Source of the DNA: Oscillospiraceae bacterium
GTDB lineage: Bacteria; Bacillota; Clostridia; Oscillospirales; JAAYXM01
Length of the DNA stretch: 43,614 nt
NCBI GenBank assembly: GCA_017439555.1
Contig: JAFSIZ010000118.1
Location: forward strand, 1 to 43,614
Reading direction: 5' to 3'
Numbering within the stretch: the first letter of the stretch is position 1; every line of letters begins with the position of its first letter. The notes beneath the pieces were generated by a model that ran no database searches, had not been told where the DNA came from, and saw nothing but the letters and a program-made list of their open reading frames with translations. Of this stretch, positions 32,261 to 40,133 are shown one piece after another. Position numbers and translations under genes: made by a program.

Positions 32261-33610
32261 TTAAAGTGTGATTATTCCGAATGCGCTGAGGACGGAGGAA
32301 ATGAGAATGAGAACGATGCATATCGGAGCGACATACTTGATGATAGCCGTAAAGAGCTTCTTTCTCTTGAATTCTCCGTTGAGCTCGACCTCCGAGATAA
32401 CTGCCTGCGGCTTGATGATATAGCCGACAAAGATGCAGGTGAGAAGCGCAACAATAGGCATAATGACGCTGTTGCTGATAAAGTCGAAGAAATCAAGGAA
32501 CTGCATTCCGATGACGGTAACTTCTGCAAGCGGGCCATAGCCGAGCGAGGAGAGCGCACCGAGAAGAAGCGAGAAGATGAAAACGATAAGGCAAGCAAGC
32601 TTTCTTCCCATCTTCATCTTGTCGCAGACGATTGAAACAACGGTTTCAAAAAGCGAAATCGAGCTTGTGAGCGCCGCGAAAAGAACGAGAACGAAGAATG
32701 CGATTCCTATGAAGGTGCCCATCGGCATCTGCTTGAAAACCTGCGGAAGAGCAACGAACATAAGGCTCGGCCCCTTGCCGACATCGCCGCCGGAGAAGGC
32801 ATATGCCGCAGGAATAATCATAAGACCCGCGAGGAATGCGATTGCCGTGTCAAAAATCTCAATCTGGGAAACGGAGGATTCGAGGTTTGTATCCTTCTTC
32901 ATATACGAGCCGTAGGTAATCATGATGCCCATAGCAAGCGACATTGAATAGAAGAGCTGACCCATTGCCGCAAGAACCGTCTTTACCGAGAATTTGCTGA
33001 AATCTGGAAGGAGATAATATTTAACACCTTCGAGAGCGCCCGGAAGACAGATTGAGTAAATTGCGATAATAATAGTGAGAACAACGAGAATCGGCATCAT
33101 TATTTTTGATACCTTCTCAATACCCTTTTCAACGCCGAAAAGAACAACGAGCGCGGTTATCGCGATAAAGATAAAGAACCAGAAAAGAGGTTCACCCGTT
33201 GCGCCGATGAAGCCGCCGAAATATCCGTCACCCGCCGTGGCAACGGCATCTCCGCTCATAAACGCCCAGAGATATTTCATAACCCAACCGCCGATAACGG
33301 AATAGTAAGGGAGAATTATCACAGGAACGATTGCGGCAAGCCAACCGACAAAAGTGAATTTCTTATTGAGCGAGTTGAATGCGCCGATTGCTGAAAGACC
33401 TGTTTTTCTTCCGATTGCGATTTCAGCCGTCATAAGGGCGAAACCGAACGTGAGCGCGAGAATTATATAGACAAGAAGAAAAATTCCTCCGCCATATTCC
33501 GCCGCAAGATAGGGAAAGCGCCAGATGTTGCCGAGACCAACCGCAGAACCTGCTGCCGCGAGGACAAAACCAAGCTTTCCGGTAAAACTGCTTCTGTTTT
33601 CGTTTGACAT
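32261..33610 (-). CDS. Neurotransmitter:sodium symporter (NSS/SNF) family transporter
   Basis: This 449-residue protein has about eleven to twelve membrane spans and follows the LeuT fold. GSAVGLGNIWRFPYLAAEYGGG (split around residues 21-42) forms the Na+ and substrate site in TM1. YYSVIGGWVMKYL (TM3) and FYSMSLAMGIMITYGSYM (TM6) are also typical. Bacterial members import amino acids such as leucine, tryptophan or tyrosine with Na+; the substrate here cannot be read. AAAGGTGG precedes the start. It is a single-gene unit with its own promoter and terminator. Confidence 0.93.
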   Translation of the reverse strand: MSNENRSSFTGKLGFVLAAAGSAVGLGNIWRFPYLAAEYGGGIFLLVYIILALTFGFALMTAEIAIGRKTGLSAIGAFNSLNKKFTFVGWLAAIVPVIILPYYSVIGGWVMKYLWAFMSGDAVATAGDGYFGGFIGATGEPLFWFFIFIAITALVVLFGVEKGIEKVSKIMMPILVVLTIIIAIYSICLPGALEGVKYYLLPDFSKFSVKTVLAAMGQLFYSMSLAMGIMITYGSYMKKDTNLESSVSQIEIFDTAIAFLAGLMIIPAAYAFSGGDVGKGPSLMFVALPQVFKQMPMGTFIGIAFFVLVLFAALTSSISLFETVVSIVCDKMKMGRKLACLIVFIFSLLLGALSSLGYGPLAEVTVIGMQFLDFFDFISNSVIMPIVALLTCIFVGYIIKPQAVISEVELNGEFKRKKLFTAIIKYVAPICIVLILISSVLSAFGIITL

Positions 33611-33640
33611 ACTTTATCCACCTTTACTGTTTGATGCTTT

Positions 33641-33669
33641 ATTTTACCACATATTGTGCTATTTCACAA
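33641..33669 (-). promoter_or_regulatory. Promoter of the NSS symporter gene
   Basis: On the minus strand a -35 TTGTGA (33664-33669), a 17-base spacer and a -10 TAAAAT (33641-33646) lie 31 bases upstream of the start codon. Confidence 0.6.
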
Positions 33670-33716
33670 GTGTTTTTTATCTGACTGACAAATTATGCCG
33701 ATTATTTGCGGAACAT

Positions 33717-33746
33717 AAAAGCAGGCTTCTTTCGAAACCTGCTTTC
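33717..33746 (-). terminator. Terminator of uxuA
   Basis: A stem AAAGCAGG/CCTGCTTT with a short loop lies about ten bases past the uxuA stop. The T tract on the minus strand is short. Confidence 0.6.
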
Positions 33747-33759
33747 GGTTTGTCTTATC

Positions 33760-34845
33760 TTATTTAATGCCCTTGATGCGATCAAGAGTATCCCAGATAC
33801 CATGCATATACATAATACCGAGAGCGCGGTCATAGAGTCCGTAGCCCGGGCGGACGTTACCAGGGCCTTCATCCCAGAGATGTCTGCCGTGGTCAGGACG
33901 GATATATCCTTCAAATCCACAATCGTGGTATGCCTTGACGATTTCAAGGATGCCTGTATCACCGTCGCAATCGCGGTGTGATGCTTCAGAGAAGTCGCCG
34001 TTCGGGAAGTTCTTGACGTTTCTGATATGAGCAAATGCGATTCTGTCGCAATGCTTGCGGACGATTGCCGCAACGTCGTTGTCCGGGTTTGCGCCGAGAG
34101 AGCCGGAGCAAAGCGTGAGGCAGTTATAGGGATCGTCAACCATCTTGAGGAAGCGATCGATATTCTCCTCATTGATGAGAAGACGCGGAATACCGAAGAT
34201 ATCCCATGGCGGATCATCCATATGTATAGCCATCTTGACGTCGCACTCGTGGCAGGTCGGCATAATTGCCTCAAGGAAATATTTGAGGTTTGCCCAGAGC
34301 TTTTCGTGTGTTACGCCCTCATAAGCCTTGAAGAGCTCATCGAGCTTTGCCATTCTCTCAGGCTCCCAGCCCGGGAAGGACATATTATATTTCTCTGTAA
34401 AGCCGAGAATATAATCAGCCATAGCCTTATAGTCGTCCTGAATCATGCCCTTTTCATAGAAAAGAGCTGTTGAGCCATCGCCCATCTCATGGAAAAGATT
34501 GCTTCTTGTCCAATCGAATATCGGCATGAAGTTATAGCAGATTACCTTGACGCCAAACTTTGCAACGTTTCTGATGCACTGCTTATAATTTTCGATATAC
34601 TGATCTCTTGTCGGGAGGCCAATCTTGATGTCGTCGTGAACGTTGATGGACTCGATAACATCCATATTGAAGCCATATTCATCGAGCTGACGCTTGACTT
34701 CTGCGATTTCCTCTTCTTCCCAGATTTCACCCGGCATTTTGTGGTGAAGTGCCCAGACGATGCCGTCAACGCCCGGAATCTGCTTGATATCGGAAAGGCT
34801 TATTTTATCGTTGCCTTCGCCGTACCAGCGGAATGTCATTTTCAT
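33760..34845 (-). CDS. uxuA: Mannonate dehydratase
   Basis: This 361-residue TIM-barrel enzyme dehydrates D-mannonate to 2-keto-3-deoxygluconate in glucuronate catabolism. It opens with MTFRWYGEGND, then IPGVDGIVWALH near residue 23. VICYNFMPIFDWTRS near 101, HMDDPPWDIFG near 202, LTLCSGSLGANPDND near 237, FAHIRN near 264 and GYIRPDHGRHLW near 306 carry the metal and substrate residues. Length is slightly below the average. The rest of the pathway (uxaC, uxuB, kdgK) is absent from the window. Confidence 0.96.
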   Translation of the reverse strand: MKMTFRWYGEGNDKISLSDIKQIPGVDGIVWALHHKMPGEIWEEEEIAEVKRQLDEYGFNMDVIESINVHDDIKIGLPTRDQYIENYKQCIRNVAKFGVKVICYNFMPIFDWTRSNLFHEMGDGSTALFYEKGMIQDDYKAMADYILGFTEKYNMSFPGWEPERMAKLDELFKAYEGVTHEKLWANLKYFLEAIMPTCHECDVKMAIHMDDPPWDIFGIPRLLINEENIDRFLKMVDDPYNCLTLCSGSLGANPDNDVAAIVRKHCDRIAFAHIRNVKNFPNGDFSEASHRDCDGDTGILEIVKAYHDCGFEGYIRPDHGRHLWDEGPGNVRPGYGLYDRALGIMYMHGIWDTLDRIKGIK

Positions 34846-35071
34846 AACCGGTTACCTTCCTTTATATAGATTCATTGATTATTATCTCAACTGCTTTTAT
34901 TATGCCATATAACGGCAGATTTTGCAAGGCTTTTGTTGCTCTCTCATTCATTTTCTCCACACTTTCTTTCTCCGCGAATCCATATGCAGTCATAAGATTT
35001 TCTCCGCTGTAATATTACTGTGATGCCTCCTTCGTCAACAGCAACAGTTTGTCGAATAATGACGTTTTATG

Positions 35072-35100
35072 TTGACATCTCTTCGGGTTTGTGTTTAAAT
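35072..35100 (+). promoter_or_regulatory. Promoter of the 201-residue membrane protein gene
   Basis: A -35 TTGACA (35072-35077), a 17-base spacer and TTAAAT (35095-35100) lie 31 bases upstream of the start. The rest of the 34846-35131 gap shows nothing I recognise. Confidence 0.6.
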
Positions 35101-35131
35101 TAAGAAAAACAGTTTGACGGAGAGGTTGTTT

Positions 35132-35737
35132 ATGCAGAATAACAAAAGTATTTATATTACCGTTCTTTCGGTTGCTTTGATTGCCTTTGGTATGTTCGGG
35201 AGTTTGTTGCTGGAGGAAGCGTTAGCGAACAGAATTGTGGGAATCATCACAGCGTGTACCGCGATTGTTGGCGCTGTATCGCTTTTTTATCAGTTCAAAA
35301 GAGACAAAAACCTCAATGAGGCAAGCTTTCTCGTGGATTACAGCCAACAGTTCTATGAGATTTACGATTGTGCGGATCTGATGAACGAGCTTGAAAAATG
35401 TCGGATTGATCCGGATTATGTCCTTGATACAGAAAAATATTACCAGAAAATAGTTGGTTATCTGGAATGGCTGGAAACTCTTGGTGCACTGGTGAATTCA
35501 AACCTGCTTTCCATCTCGAAAATTGATGACGTATTGAGTTACAGATATTTTTTGATTGTAAACAACAAACAGATTCAAGACTGCGAATTGATAACAAATC
35601 GTGAGTTTTACAGAGGAATATACAAAATGTATCCATCCTGGGAAAGGTATAAAAAAGATAGAAAACGCATTGTTGTTCTGGAAGAAACTTCGTTGAGCAA
35701 GACCGAGGGATTTGCTGACATTGCATATCAAAAGTAG
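35132..35737 (+). CDS. Small membrane-anchored protein (DUF4760-like), unknown function
   Basis: This is a 201-residue protein. Two membrane helices at about 8-27 and 34-54 are followed by a ~145-residue cytoplasmic helical domain (FLVDYSQQFYEIYDCADLMNELEKC ... YLEWLETLGALVN, split here). That layout matches DUF4760-type proteins of accessory regions, whose role is not known. The start MQNNKS has GGAGAGG upstream; an extension six codons earlier has no ribosome site. Its AT-rich, low-bias codon use differs from the neighbouring metabolic genes, and it sits beside tRNA-Ser and an ORF remnant, so it may be acquired. Confidence 0.6.
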   Translation: MQNNKSIYITVLSVALIAFGMFGSLLLEEALANRIVGIITACTAIVGAVSLFYQFKRDKNLNEASFLVDYSQQFYEIYDCADLMNELEKCRIDPDYVLDTEKYYQKIVGYLEWLETLGALVNSNLLSISKIDDVLSYRYFLIVNNKQIQDCELITNREFYRGIYKMYPSWERYKKDRKRIVVLEETSLSKTEGFADIAYQK

Positions 35738-35916
35738 AATAAGCATTCGATTTGCAAAACGCAGAAGAATTTTGAAAGCCTTACATTGATCTTAATGTTC
35801 TTGCCAAAGATCTGGTGAAGTATCTCCACCTAACCGTATCCCTTTTCTTATATACTTAAATAAAACAGCAAAAAGATCAGGAAAATTTCAGACTTTTAAG
35901 AAAGCGTCTAAAATCA

Positions 35917-35970
35917 GAATAACAAAAACAAAAAAATCAGAACCTTTCGGCTCTGATTTTTTTGTTATTC
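35917..35970. terminator. Long A/T-flanked inverted repeat, bidirectional terminator
   Basis: GAATAAC...ATCAGA pairs with TCTGAT...GTTATTC around CCTTTCGG, with a six-base bulge on the left side. A and T tracts on both flanks suit a terminator for either strand. It lies between the membrane protein gene and the leftward remnant ORF. The region 35738-35916 shows no other feature. Confidence 0.6.
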
Positions 35971-36281
35971 AATATATTCAAAAAAGATACTATATGTTGG
36001 AGCTGATGATGAAATATCTGGAACTCTATAATCCACATATATATTTTGTTTTCCGGAATTAATAACTAATGTTTCGGTTGTTGTTTTTTGAGATTTAAAT
36101 CTCTTTACAACATTTAAACCATATTCTGATGCTTGTTTATCAGATATTGGGTCTAAAGGATCTGCTAACATTAACTGAGTTCCCGGATGACATTTTTTCC
36201 ATTCTGTGTTAGGATTTACATAAAAAGCTTCCTTCCTGCCATTTCGTTTGAATTGCGATTTTGCTCCGAAAATGACACTTC
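35965..36281 (-). pseudogene. Headless ORF, probable remnant of an acquired gene
   Basis: An open frame of about 105 codons runs leftward from a stop near 36282 to 35965, but its first ATG is at 36171, leaving 68 residues. The upstream part reads plausibly as protein (AFYVNPNTEWKKCHPGTQL) yet has no ATG, GTG or TTG. No convincing ribosome site precedes the ATG. The tail ends in TYSIFFEYIE. It looks like the C-terminal part of a gene cut by rearrangement. It is AT-rich and beside the tRNA-Ser fragment, which fits an integration scar. I do not recognise the family. Confidence 0.4.
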
Positions 36282-36320
36282 ATACAGTGTAATGCATTTA
36301 CTTCATAAAGTCAATAAGCG

Positions 36321-36338
36321 GAGTTCGAATCTCTCCTT
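36321..36338 (+). repeat. Inverted 18-base copy of the tRNA-Ser 3' part
   Basis: GAGTTCGAATCTCTCCTT here is identical to the T-arm/acceptor part of the tRNA-Ser gene, which reads on the opposite strand at 36579-36596. Flanking bases (GCG before, TC after) also partly match. Such fragments usually mark an integrase attachment site or a decayed tRNA copy. Confidence 0.6.
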
Positions 36339-36357
36339 TCATATTTCCCGTACAAAT

Positions 36358-36532
36358 CAAGGCGCAAGCCTTGTATATCATCAATTCCGCAGGAATTGCA
36401 TATCATTAACACGAAGTGTTGTATATCATCAAGCCGACGAAGATACACACCTGCGGTGTGATGATATGCAGCCCGAAGGGCTGATGAGATACACGCTGAC
36501 GCGTGATGATATGCCAAGCCTTGTCGGCTTGG
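36358..36532. repeat. Array of short hairpins with conserved linkers
   Basis: Hairpins: CAAGGC-GCAA-GCCTTG (36358-36373), AATTCC-GCA-GGAATT (36383-36397), AACAC-GAA-GTGTT (36408-36420), CACACC-TGC-GGTGTG (36446-36460), CAGCCC-GAA-GGGCTG (36469-36483), CACGC-TGAC-GCGTG (36492-36505) and CCAAGCC-TTGTC-GGCTTGG (36514-36532). Linkers are TATATCATC or its complement-like ATGATATG. One unit (36431-36445) looks degraded. Stems differ completely in sequence while pairing is kept. No protein-coding frame fits. Confidence 0.8.
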
Positions 36533-36538
36533 ATAAAC

Positions 36539-36568
36539 AAAAAGCACTTGCAAATGCAAGTGCTTTTT
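36539..36568 (-). terminator. Terminator of tRNA-Ser
   Basis: A perfect 14-base stem AAAAAGCACTTGCA/TGCAAGTGCTTTTT lies directly past the tRNA 3' end on the minus strand. Confidence 0.8.
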
Positions 36569-36570
36569 GT

Positions 36571-36662
36571 TGGCGGAGAAGGAGAGATTCGAACTCTCGC
36601 ACCGCTTTCGCGACCTACGCCCTTAGCAGGGGCGCCTCTTCGACCTGCTTGAGTACTTCTCC
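36571..36662 (-). tRNA. tRNA-Ser (GCU anticodon)
   Basis: This is a 92-base class II tRNA. The acceptor GGAGAAG pairs with CTTCTCC, followed by discriminator G and an encoded CCA. The anticodon stem CGCCC/GGGCG encloses the loop CTGCTAA with anticodon GCT. A long variable arm (TAGGTCGCGAAAGCGGTGC) and T-arm GAGAGTTCGAATCTCTC are present. Confidence 0.95.
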
Positions 36663-36766
36663 AAATCGAAAATGACAGTCGGTATTCAGTTGTGATAAGC
36701 CGAACACCGACTTACTTGATATATTATAATAGAAAAATGCTTTTACGTCAAGCCCTTTTTTTGAAA

Positions 36767-38083
36767 TTAGATATCTTTTTCCAGGTAATACTCAATAGTA
36801 AAGGGGTTTTCTCCTGCAGGCTGAATGCGATAGAGCCTGAGCTCACCGGGATTTAAGTGCATCGGGAGATCCTGTGCATCGTCATACTGAAGGTGCTGCT
36901 CGCCGTCCTCCTTGCTTACTTCATATATATTGGAAGGATTTTTCAGAATCAAATCAACGTGCGCCTCTTTGTCATAGTCGCGGTTTAATACCATAAGGTA
37001 TTTGTTTCCATATGCATCCTGATGCTCGGAGACAGATATCCTCGGCAGCAGCTTACCGCCAAGCAGCTCGCTCTCTTCCATTGAAGTGCGGAGCCCTTCC
37101 ATAGCAGGATGCTCCGGCAGGAGTGTGTCATCGTGAATTACGCGCAGACATTCCAGCGCCATAAGCGTATTGCCAAGTGTCATAATTTCTTTATTAAGCT
37201 GCCTCTGAGCTTCGAAAAATACGCCCGGACCGCCTGTGGCAGGGTCTACATATCCGTCAAATTCCGTATAACATTCCAGCGCCTTTGCACCTGAAAGGAT
37301 TCCTGCATAGGCCATTGCTCTTACCATCGGGAAGCGGAATTCATAGTAAACTTCGTGGAAATGGAAACGGTGGCCCTGATATGCAAACCAGAAGGGCACC
37401 TGATGTCTCTCGGCAGCCCTGCGGACGATCTCAAGATCAGACCACATTGTGGAATTATCAAGCTGCAGCTCGGGGCAATATTCCGGCCTTCCTATAGGAT
37501 AATAGTCAAAGCTCATCTGGGCAGGGTCTATAACCTCAAGAAAACGCTCAATATATGGCGCATATTCATTGTCTTCCCATTGATACAATGGGTTATAATC
37601 GGGATTTGATACGGTATAAGGCAATTTATCGGGGCAATTCTTCTCGCAGTATTCTATCATCCGCCGTGTTTCCTGCAGATGTTCATCGAGAAGAGGCTCG
37701 TCCCAAAGGCAATAGCCCTTGATGCATTTCCACATCTTTGTATCTTCGATAGCTCCGGCATAATCATTGGTCTCACACAGGATATTGACGTTTCCCATAC
37801 CGCCGAAGCGATACAGATCCTGGAACAGCACATTTCCGCCAAAGGTTTCGGCAGCACGTACAATATCCATAGCAAGCTCCGAGTCTGCCCAAAGGCAGCC
37901 CATCATATTGAAGCCTGCATCAATGGACGTTTTAACCGCACGGCGGGTCTTGCGCCTTGTCAGTTCCGATTTAGGAAACCGCGTCATAGGTCCGGGGCTC
38001 AGAACATCGAGTATGAAATTATCCTGCTTCCACAAACGGCGAGGATTGCCGATGGGATAGCGGGCAAGTAATTTATGATCCAT
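36767..38083 (-). CDS. Glycoside-hydrolase-like (beta/alpha)8 protein
   Basis: This 438-residue protein has no signal peptide. An N-terminal TIM-barrel-like region (about 40-330) has acidic strand ends in KGYCLWDEPLLDEH near residue 123 and QMSFDYYPIGRPEY near 190, and aromatic sugar-site candidates WFAYQGHRFHFHE near 231. A C-terminal beta-rich domain (about 350-435; YLMVLNRDYDKEAHVDLIL) resembles the small barrel that caps many glycosidases. I cannot assign a GH family. Glu in WDEP is the likely acid catalyst, which is inference. AAAGGAG precedes the start. It stands alone between tRNA-Ser and a membrane protein gene. Confidence 0.7.
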   Translation of the reverse strand: MDHKLLARYPIGNPRRLWKQDNFILDVLSPGPMTRFPKSELTRRKTRRAVKTSIDAGFNMMGCLWADSELAMDIVRAAETFGGNVLFQDLYRFGGMGNVNILCETNDYAGAIEDTKMWKCIKGYCLWDEPLLDEHLQETRRMIEYCEKNCPDKLPYTVSNPDYNPLYQWEDNEYAPYIERFLEVIDPAQMSFDYYPIGRPEYCPELQLDNSTMWSDLEIVRRAAERHQVPFWFAYQGHRFHFHEVYYEFRFPMVRAMAYAGILSGAKALECYTEFDGYVDPATGGPGVFFEAQRQLNKEIMTLGNTLMALECLRVIHDDTLLPEHPAMEGLRTSMEESELLGGKLLPRISVSEHQDAYGNKYLMVLNRDYDKEAHVDLILKNPSNIYEVSKEDGEQHLQYDDAQDLPMHLNPGELRLYRIQPAGENPFTIEYYLEKDI

Positions 38084-38126
38084 GTTGAACTTCTCCTTTG
38101 GAAATATGCTTTTCTTTGAATAAAAA

Positions 38127-38177
38127 ATACCTGCAAATCCAAACTCATTACAGCATAACGATTTTGGGTTTGCAGAT
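38127..38177 (-). terminator. Terminator of the 255-residue membrane protein gene
   Basis: CTGCAAAnCCAAA pairs with TTTGGnTTTGCAG across a 20-base loop, with TTTTTT on the minus strand after it. It lies 15 bases past the stop. Confidence 0.65.
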
Positions 38178-38192
38178 AATAAAAATTGCGTG

Positions 38193-38960
38193 TTATATGA
38201 GCTTTACTGTATAGTATATTCCGGTAATCACGATATACGCAACAAGCCCGAGCGCAAAATATGTCGTGAAATCCGCCACGAGAAGCGCCGCCGCAAGAAG
38301 CGCAAGCACAAGCACGAATGTAAGATATACAAGGCCGTATCTTGCATCGCTCTTAAAAAGCGTAAACTCGTTGCCGAATATTGAAAGCTTGCCCGAGCGA
38401 AGCTGCGCAAGCACTGTTATAACCGCACAAATGCAGACCGCAGCCGCCGAAACTGCAACAACGAGTGTGTCGCTTGAATTTACAAGCTCTGAACCGAGCA
38501 CCCAGATTCCGAGACCGCCAATTGCCGAAGTAAGGGCAATCATAAAGAATTCGCGCTGATAGGAATAGTAGACGATATAGAGAACGACGATAGCCGGAAC
38601 AATAACATACATAAGCATAAGCATCTCAACCGAGAATACCACAGACAGAGCACCTGCGCACAACGCAACAAAGATGGCGCCGATTGTCACGTTCTTTCCC
38701 GAGAAGAGCTTATATTCCGTGTCGATCTTCTTTGCACGTTCAACAAACAGCATCACAATTCCGACAACAGCAACCGCCGCTGCGCAGATTGCGACGACCT
38801 TGACTGTTGTCATCGCGGCAATAAAGGTTGTTGTGCTTTTCATCATTCTGCCGACGTTCATAAGAAGCATAAGCAATGCAAACGCAAGCGTGAACACCAA
38901 AAGCAGCTTATTTGTTATATAATCTTTTTTTCTGTTCATCGCAGTATCTTTTTCTTTCAA
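38193..38960 (-). CDS. Multi-span membrane protein, unknown function
   Basis: This is a 255-residue protein with about eight hydrophobic segments from residue 18 on. Only short loops separate them, and one basic/acidic stretch (ERAKKIDTEYKLFSGKN) lies near residues 73-89. No transporter motif or domain is recognisable. A TTG start at 38960 is preferred because GGGAG lies nine bases upstream; an internal ATG seven codons later lacks a ribosome site. It lies about 100 bases downstream of prmA on the same strand, and could be cotranscribed with it. Confidence 0.6.
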   Translation of the reverse strand: MKEKDTAMNRKKDYITNKLLLVFTLAFALLMLLMNVGRMMKSTTTFIAAMTTVKVVAICAAAVAVVGIVMLFVERAKKIDTEYKLFSGKNVTIGAIFVALCAGALSVVFSVEMLMLMYVIVPAIVVLYIVYYSYQREFFMIALTSAIGGLGIWVLGSELVNSSDTLVVAVSAAAVCICAVITVLAQLRSGKLSIFGNEFTLFKSDARYGLVYLTFVLVLALLAAALLVADFTTYFALGLVAYIVITGIYYTVKLI

Positions 38961-39060
38961 AGTGTTTCACTCCCAATTCAACATCATACACTATATTCTA
39001 CCAAATAATGAGCCATTTGTCCAGTACTGTTTTATTAAGTTTGCCCCAATATATTGTATT

Positions 39061-40029
39061 TTATTTTGCCTTGGGGTGTGCAATCACGGATGCCCAGCCG
39101 TTTTTATCGCAAATTTTAATAATATCAAAACTTTTTTCAAGATCCCCCATAACCTCGTCAAGGCGCTCTGTTATTATGCCGGACGCGATGAATATGCCGC
39201 CCTGCTTCACGAAATCTGCCGCAAACGGCGAGATTCCTATGATGACATCGGCGACTATGTTTGCCGCGACTATATCATATTTTTCCGTCGCAAAGCGCTC
39301 TCTCATATCAGCGCTCTCGAGGATGTTGCCTGCCATCGCCTCATAGACGTCAGCGTGTACACCGTTCATCTCAGCGTTTCTGACCGCGATATCGACCGCA
39401 TTTTTATCTATATCGACTGCAACTGCGCTTTTTGCACCGAGAAGGCACGCCGTTATAGAGAGAATTCCGCTGCCGCAGCCAAGGTCGAGAACTGTGTCAC
39501 CGTCTTTTGTATATTCCTCGATGGCCTCAAGGCAGAGCTGAGTTGTGGCGTGGGAGCCTGTTCCGAAGCTCATTCCCGGGTTTATCGTGAAGACGACTCT
39601 TCCATCGTCGTTTTCGCATTCCTCCCATTCGGGACGCACGAGCACACGCTTGCCTATTTTGAGCGGATGGAAAAACTGTTTCCAGTTTTCAGACCAATCC
39701 TCCTCATTCATCGTTTCAAAAGAAAGCTCGAGGCTTCCGAGCGCTTCATTTCCCTTCAACGAATTCAAAAGCTCGCGGACGGATATGAGCTGTTCATTCC
39801 CTGCATCATTTGCGCTCACATAAATTTTGACCTTTACCGGAGCTGCTTCCTTTTCGCGGATGAGCTCTTCATCCACATAATCGCGATAGGGGAACTCCGC
39901 CTGCATAAATTCCGAAAAATCGTCTGAATCCTCAATTTCAAAGCCGCGTATTCCTATATCTTCAAGCGCAGTTGTAAGCGTTTCAATGCCTTCGTGCGCA
40001 GTTGCTATGCTGACCTGAATCCATTCCAT
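39061..40029 (-). CDS. prmA: Ribosomal protein L11 methyltransferase
   Basis: This 322-residue cytoplasmic SAM-dependent enzyme trimethylates L11. The N-terminal substrate-recognition domain (1-110) begins with WIQVSIATAHEGIE. The linker has WSENWKQFFHPLKIG near 115. The catalytic domain has INPGMSFGTGSHATT near 150, the SAM-binding VLDLGCGSGILSI near 180 and DIVAANIVADVI near 254. AAGGAGG precedes the start. In many Firmicutes prmA sits with dnaK/dnaJ or rsmE; those genes are not here. Confidence 0.95.
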   Translation of the reverse strand: MEWIQVSIATAHEGIETLTTALEDIGIRGFEIEDSDDFSEFMQAEFPYRDYVDEELIREKEAAPVKVKIYVSANDAGNEQLISVRELLNSLKGNEALGSLELSFETMNEEDWSENWKQFFHPLKIGKRVLVRPEWEECENDDGRVVFTINPGMSFGTGSHATTQLCLEAIEEYTKDGDTVLDLGCGSGILSITACLLGAKSAVAVDIDKNAVDIAVRNAEMNGVHADVYEAMAGNILESADMRERFATEKYDIVAANIVADVIIGISPFAADFVKQGGIFIASGIITERLDEVMGDLEKSFDIIKICDKNGWASVIAHPKAK

Positions 40030-40094
40030 ACTTAAACTCCTCCTTGCGGAATTTTATATTTTATTTTACCAAAAACACACAGCTTTTGCAACAT

Positions 40095-40131
40095 AAAATA
40101 TCCGCCCGCAACGCGGACGGATATTTTTTAT
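40095..40131. terminator. Terminator between Gfo/Idh gene and prmA
   Basis: AAATATCCGCCCGC / GCGGACGGATATTT forms a strong stem with AT tracts on both sides, just past the leftward Gfo/Idh stop. Confidence 0.7.
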
Positions 40132-40133
40132 CA

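Noticed and set aside
35917-35970. MITE or terminal inverted repeat of an insertion sequence
   Set aside because: The arms meet around an eight-base loop with A/T tracts on both sides and no transposase or target duplication, so a bidirectional terminator explains it.
36358-36532. CRISPR array
   Set aside because: There is no constant repeat with unique spacers: the palindromic parts vary and only 8-9 base linkers are constant. No cas gene is in the window.
38962-39927. 321-codon rightward open frame
   Set aside because: It is antisense to prmA, whose SAM motifs are unmistakable.
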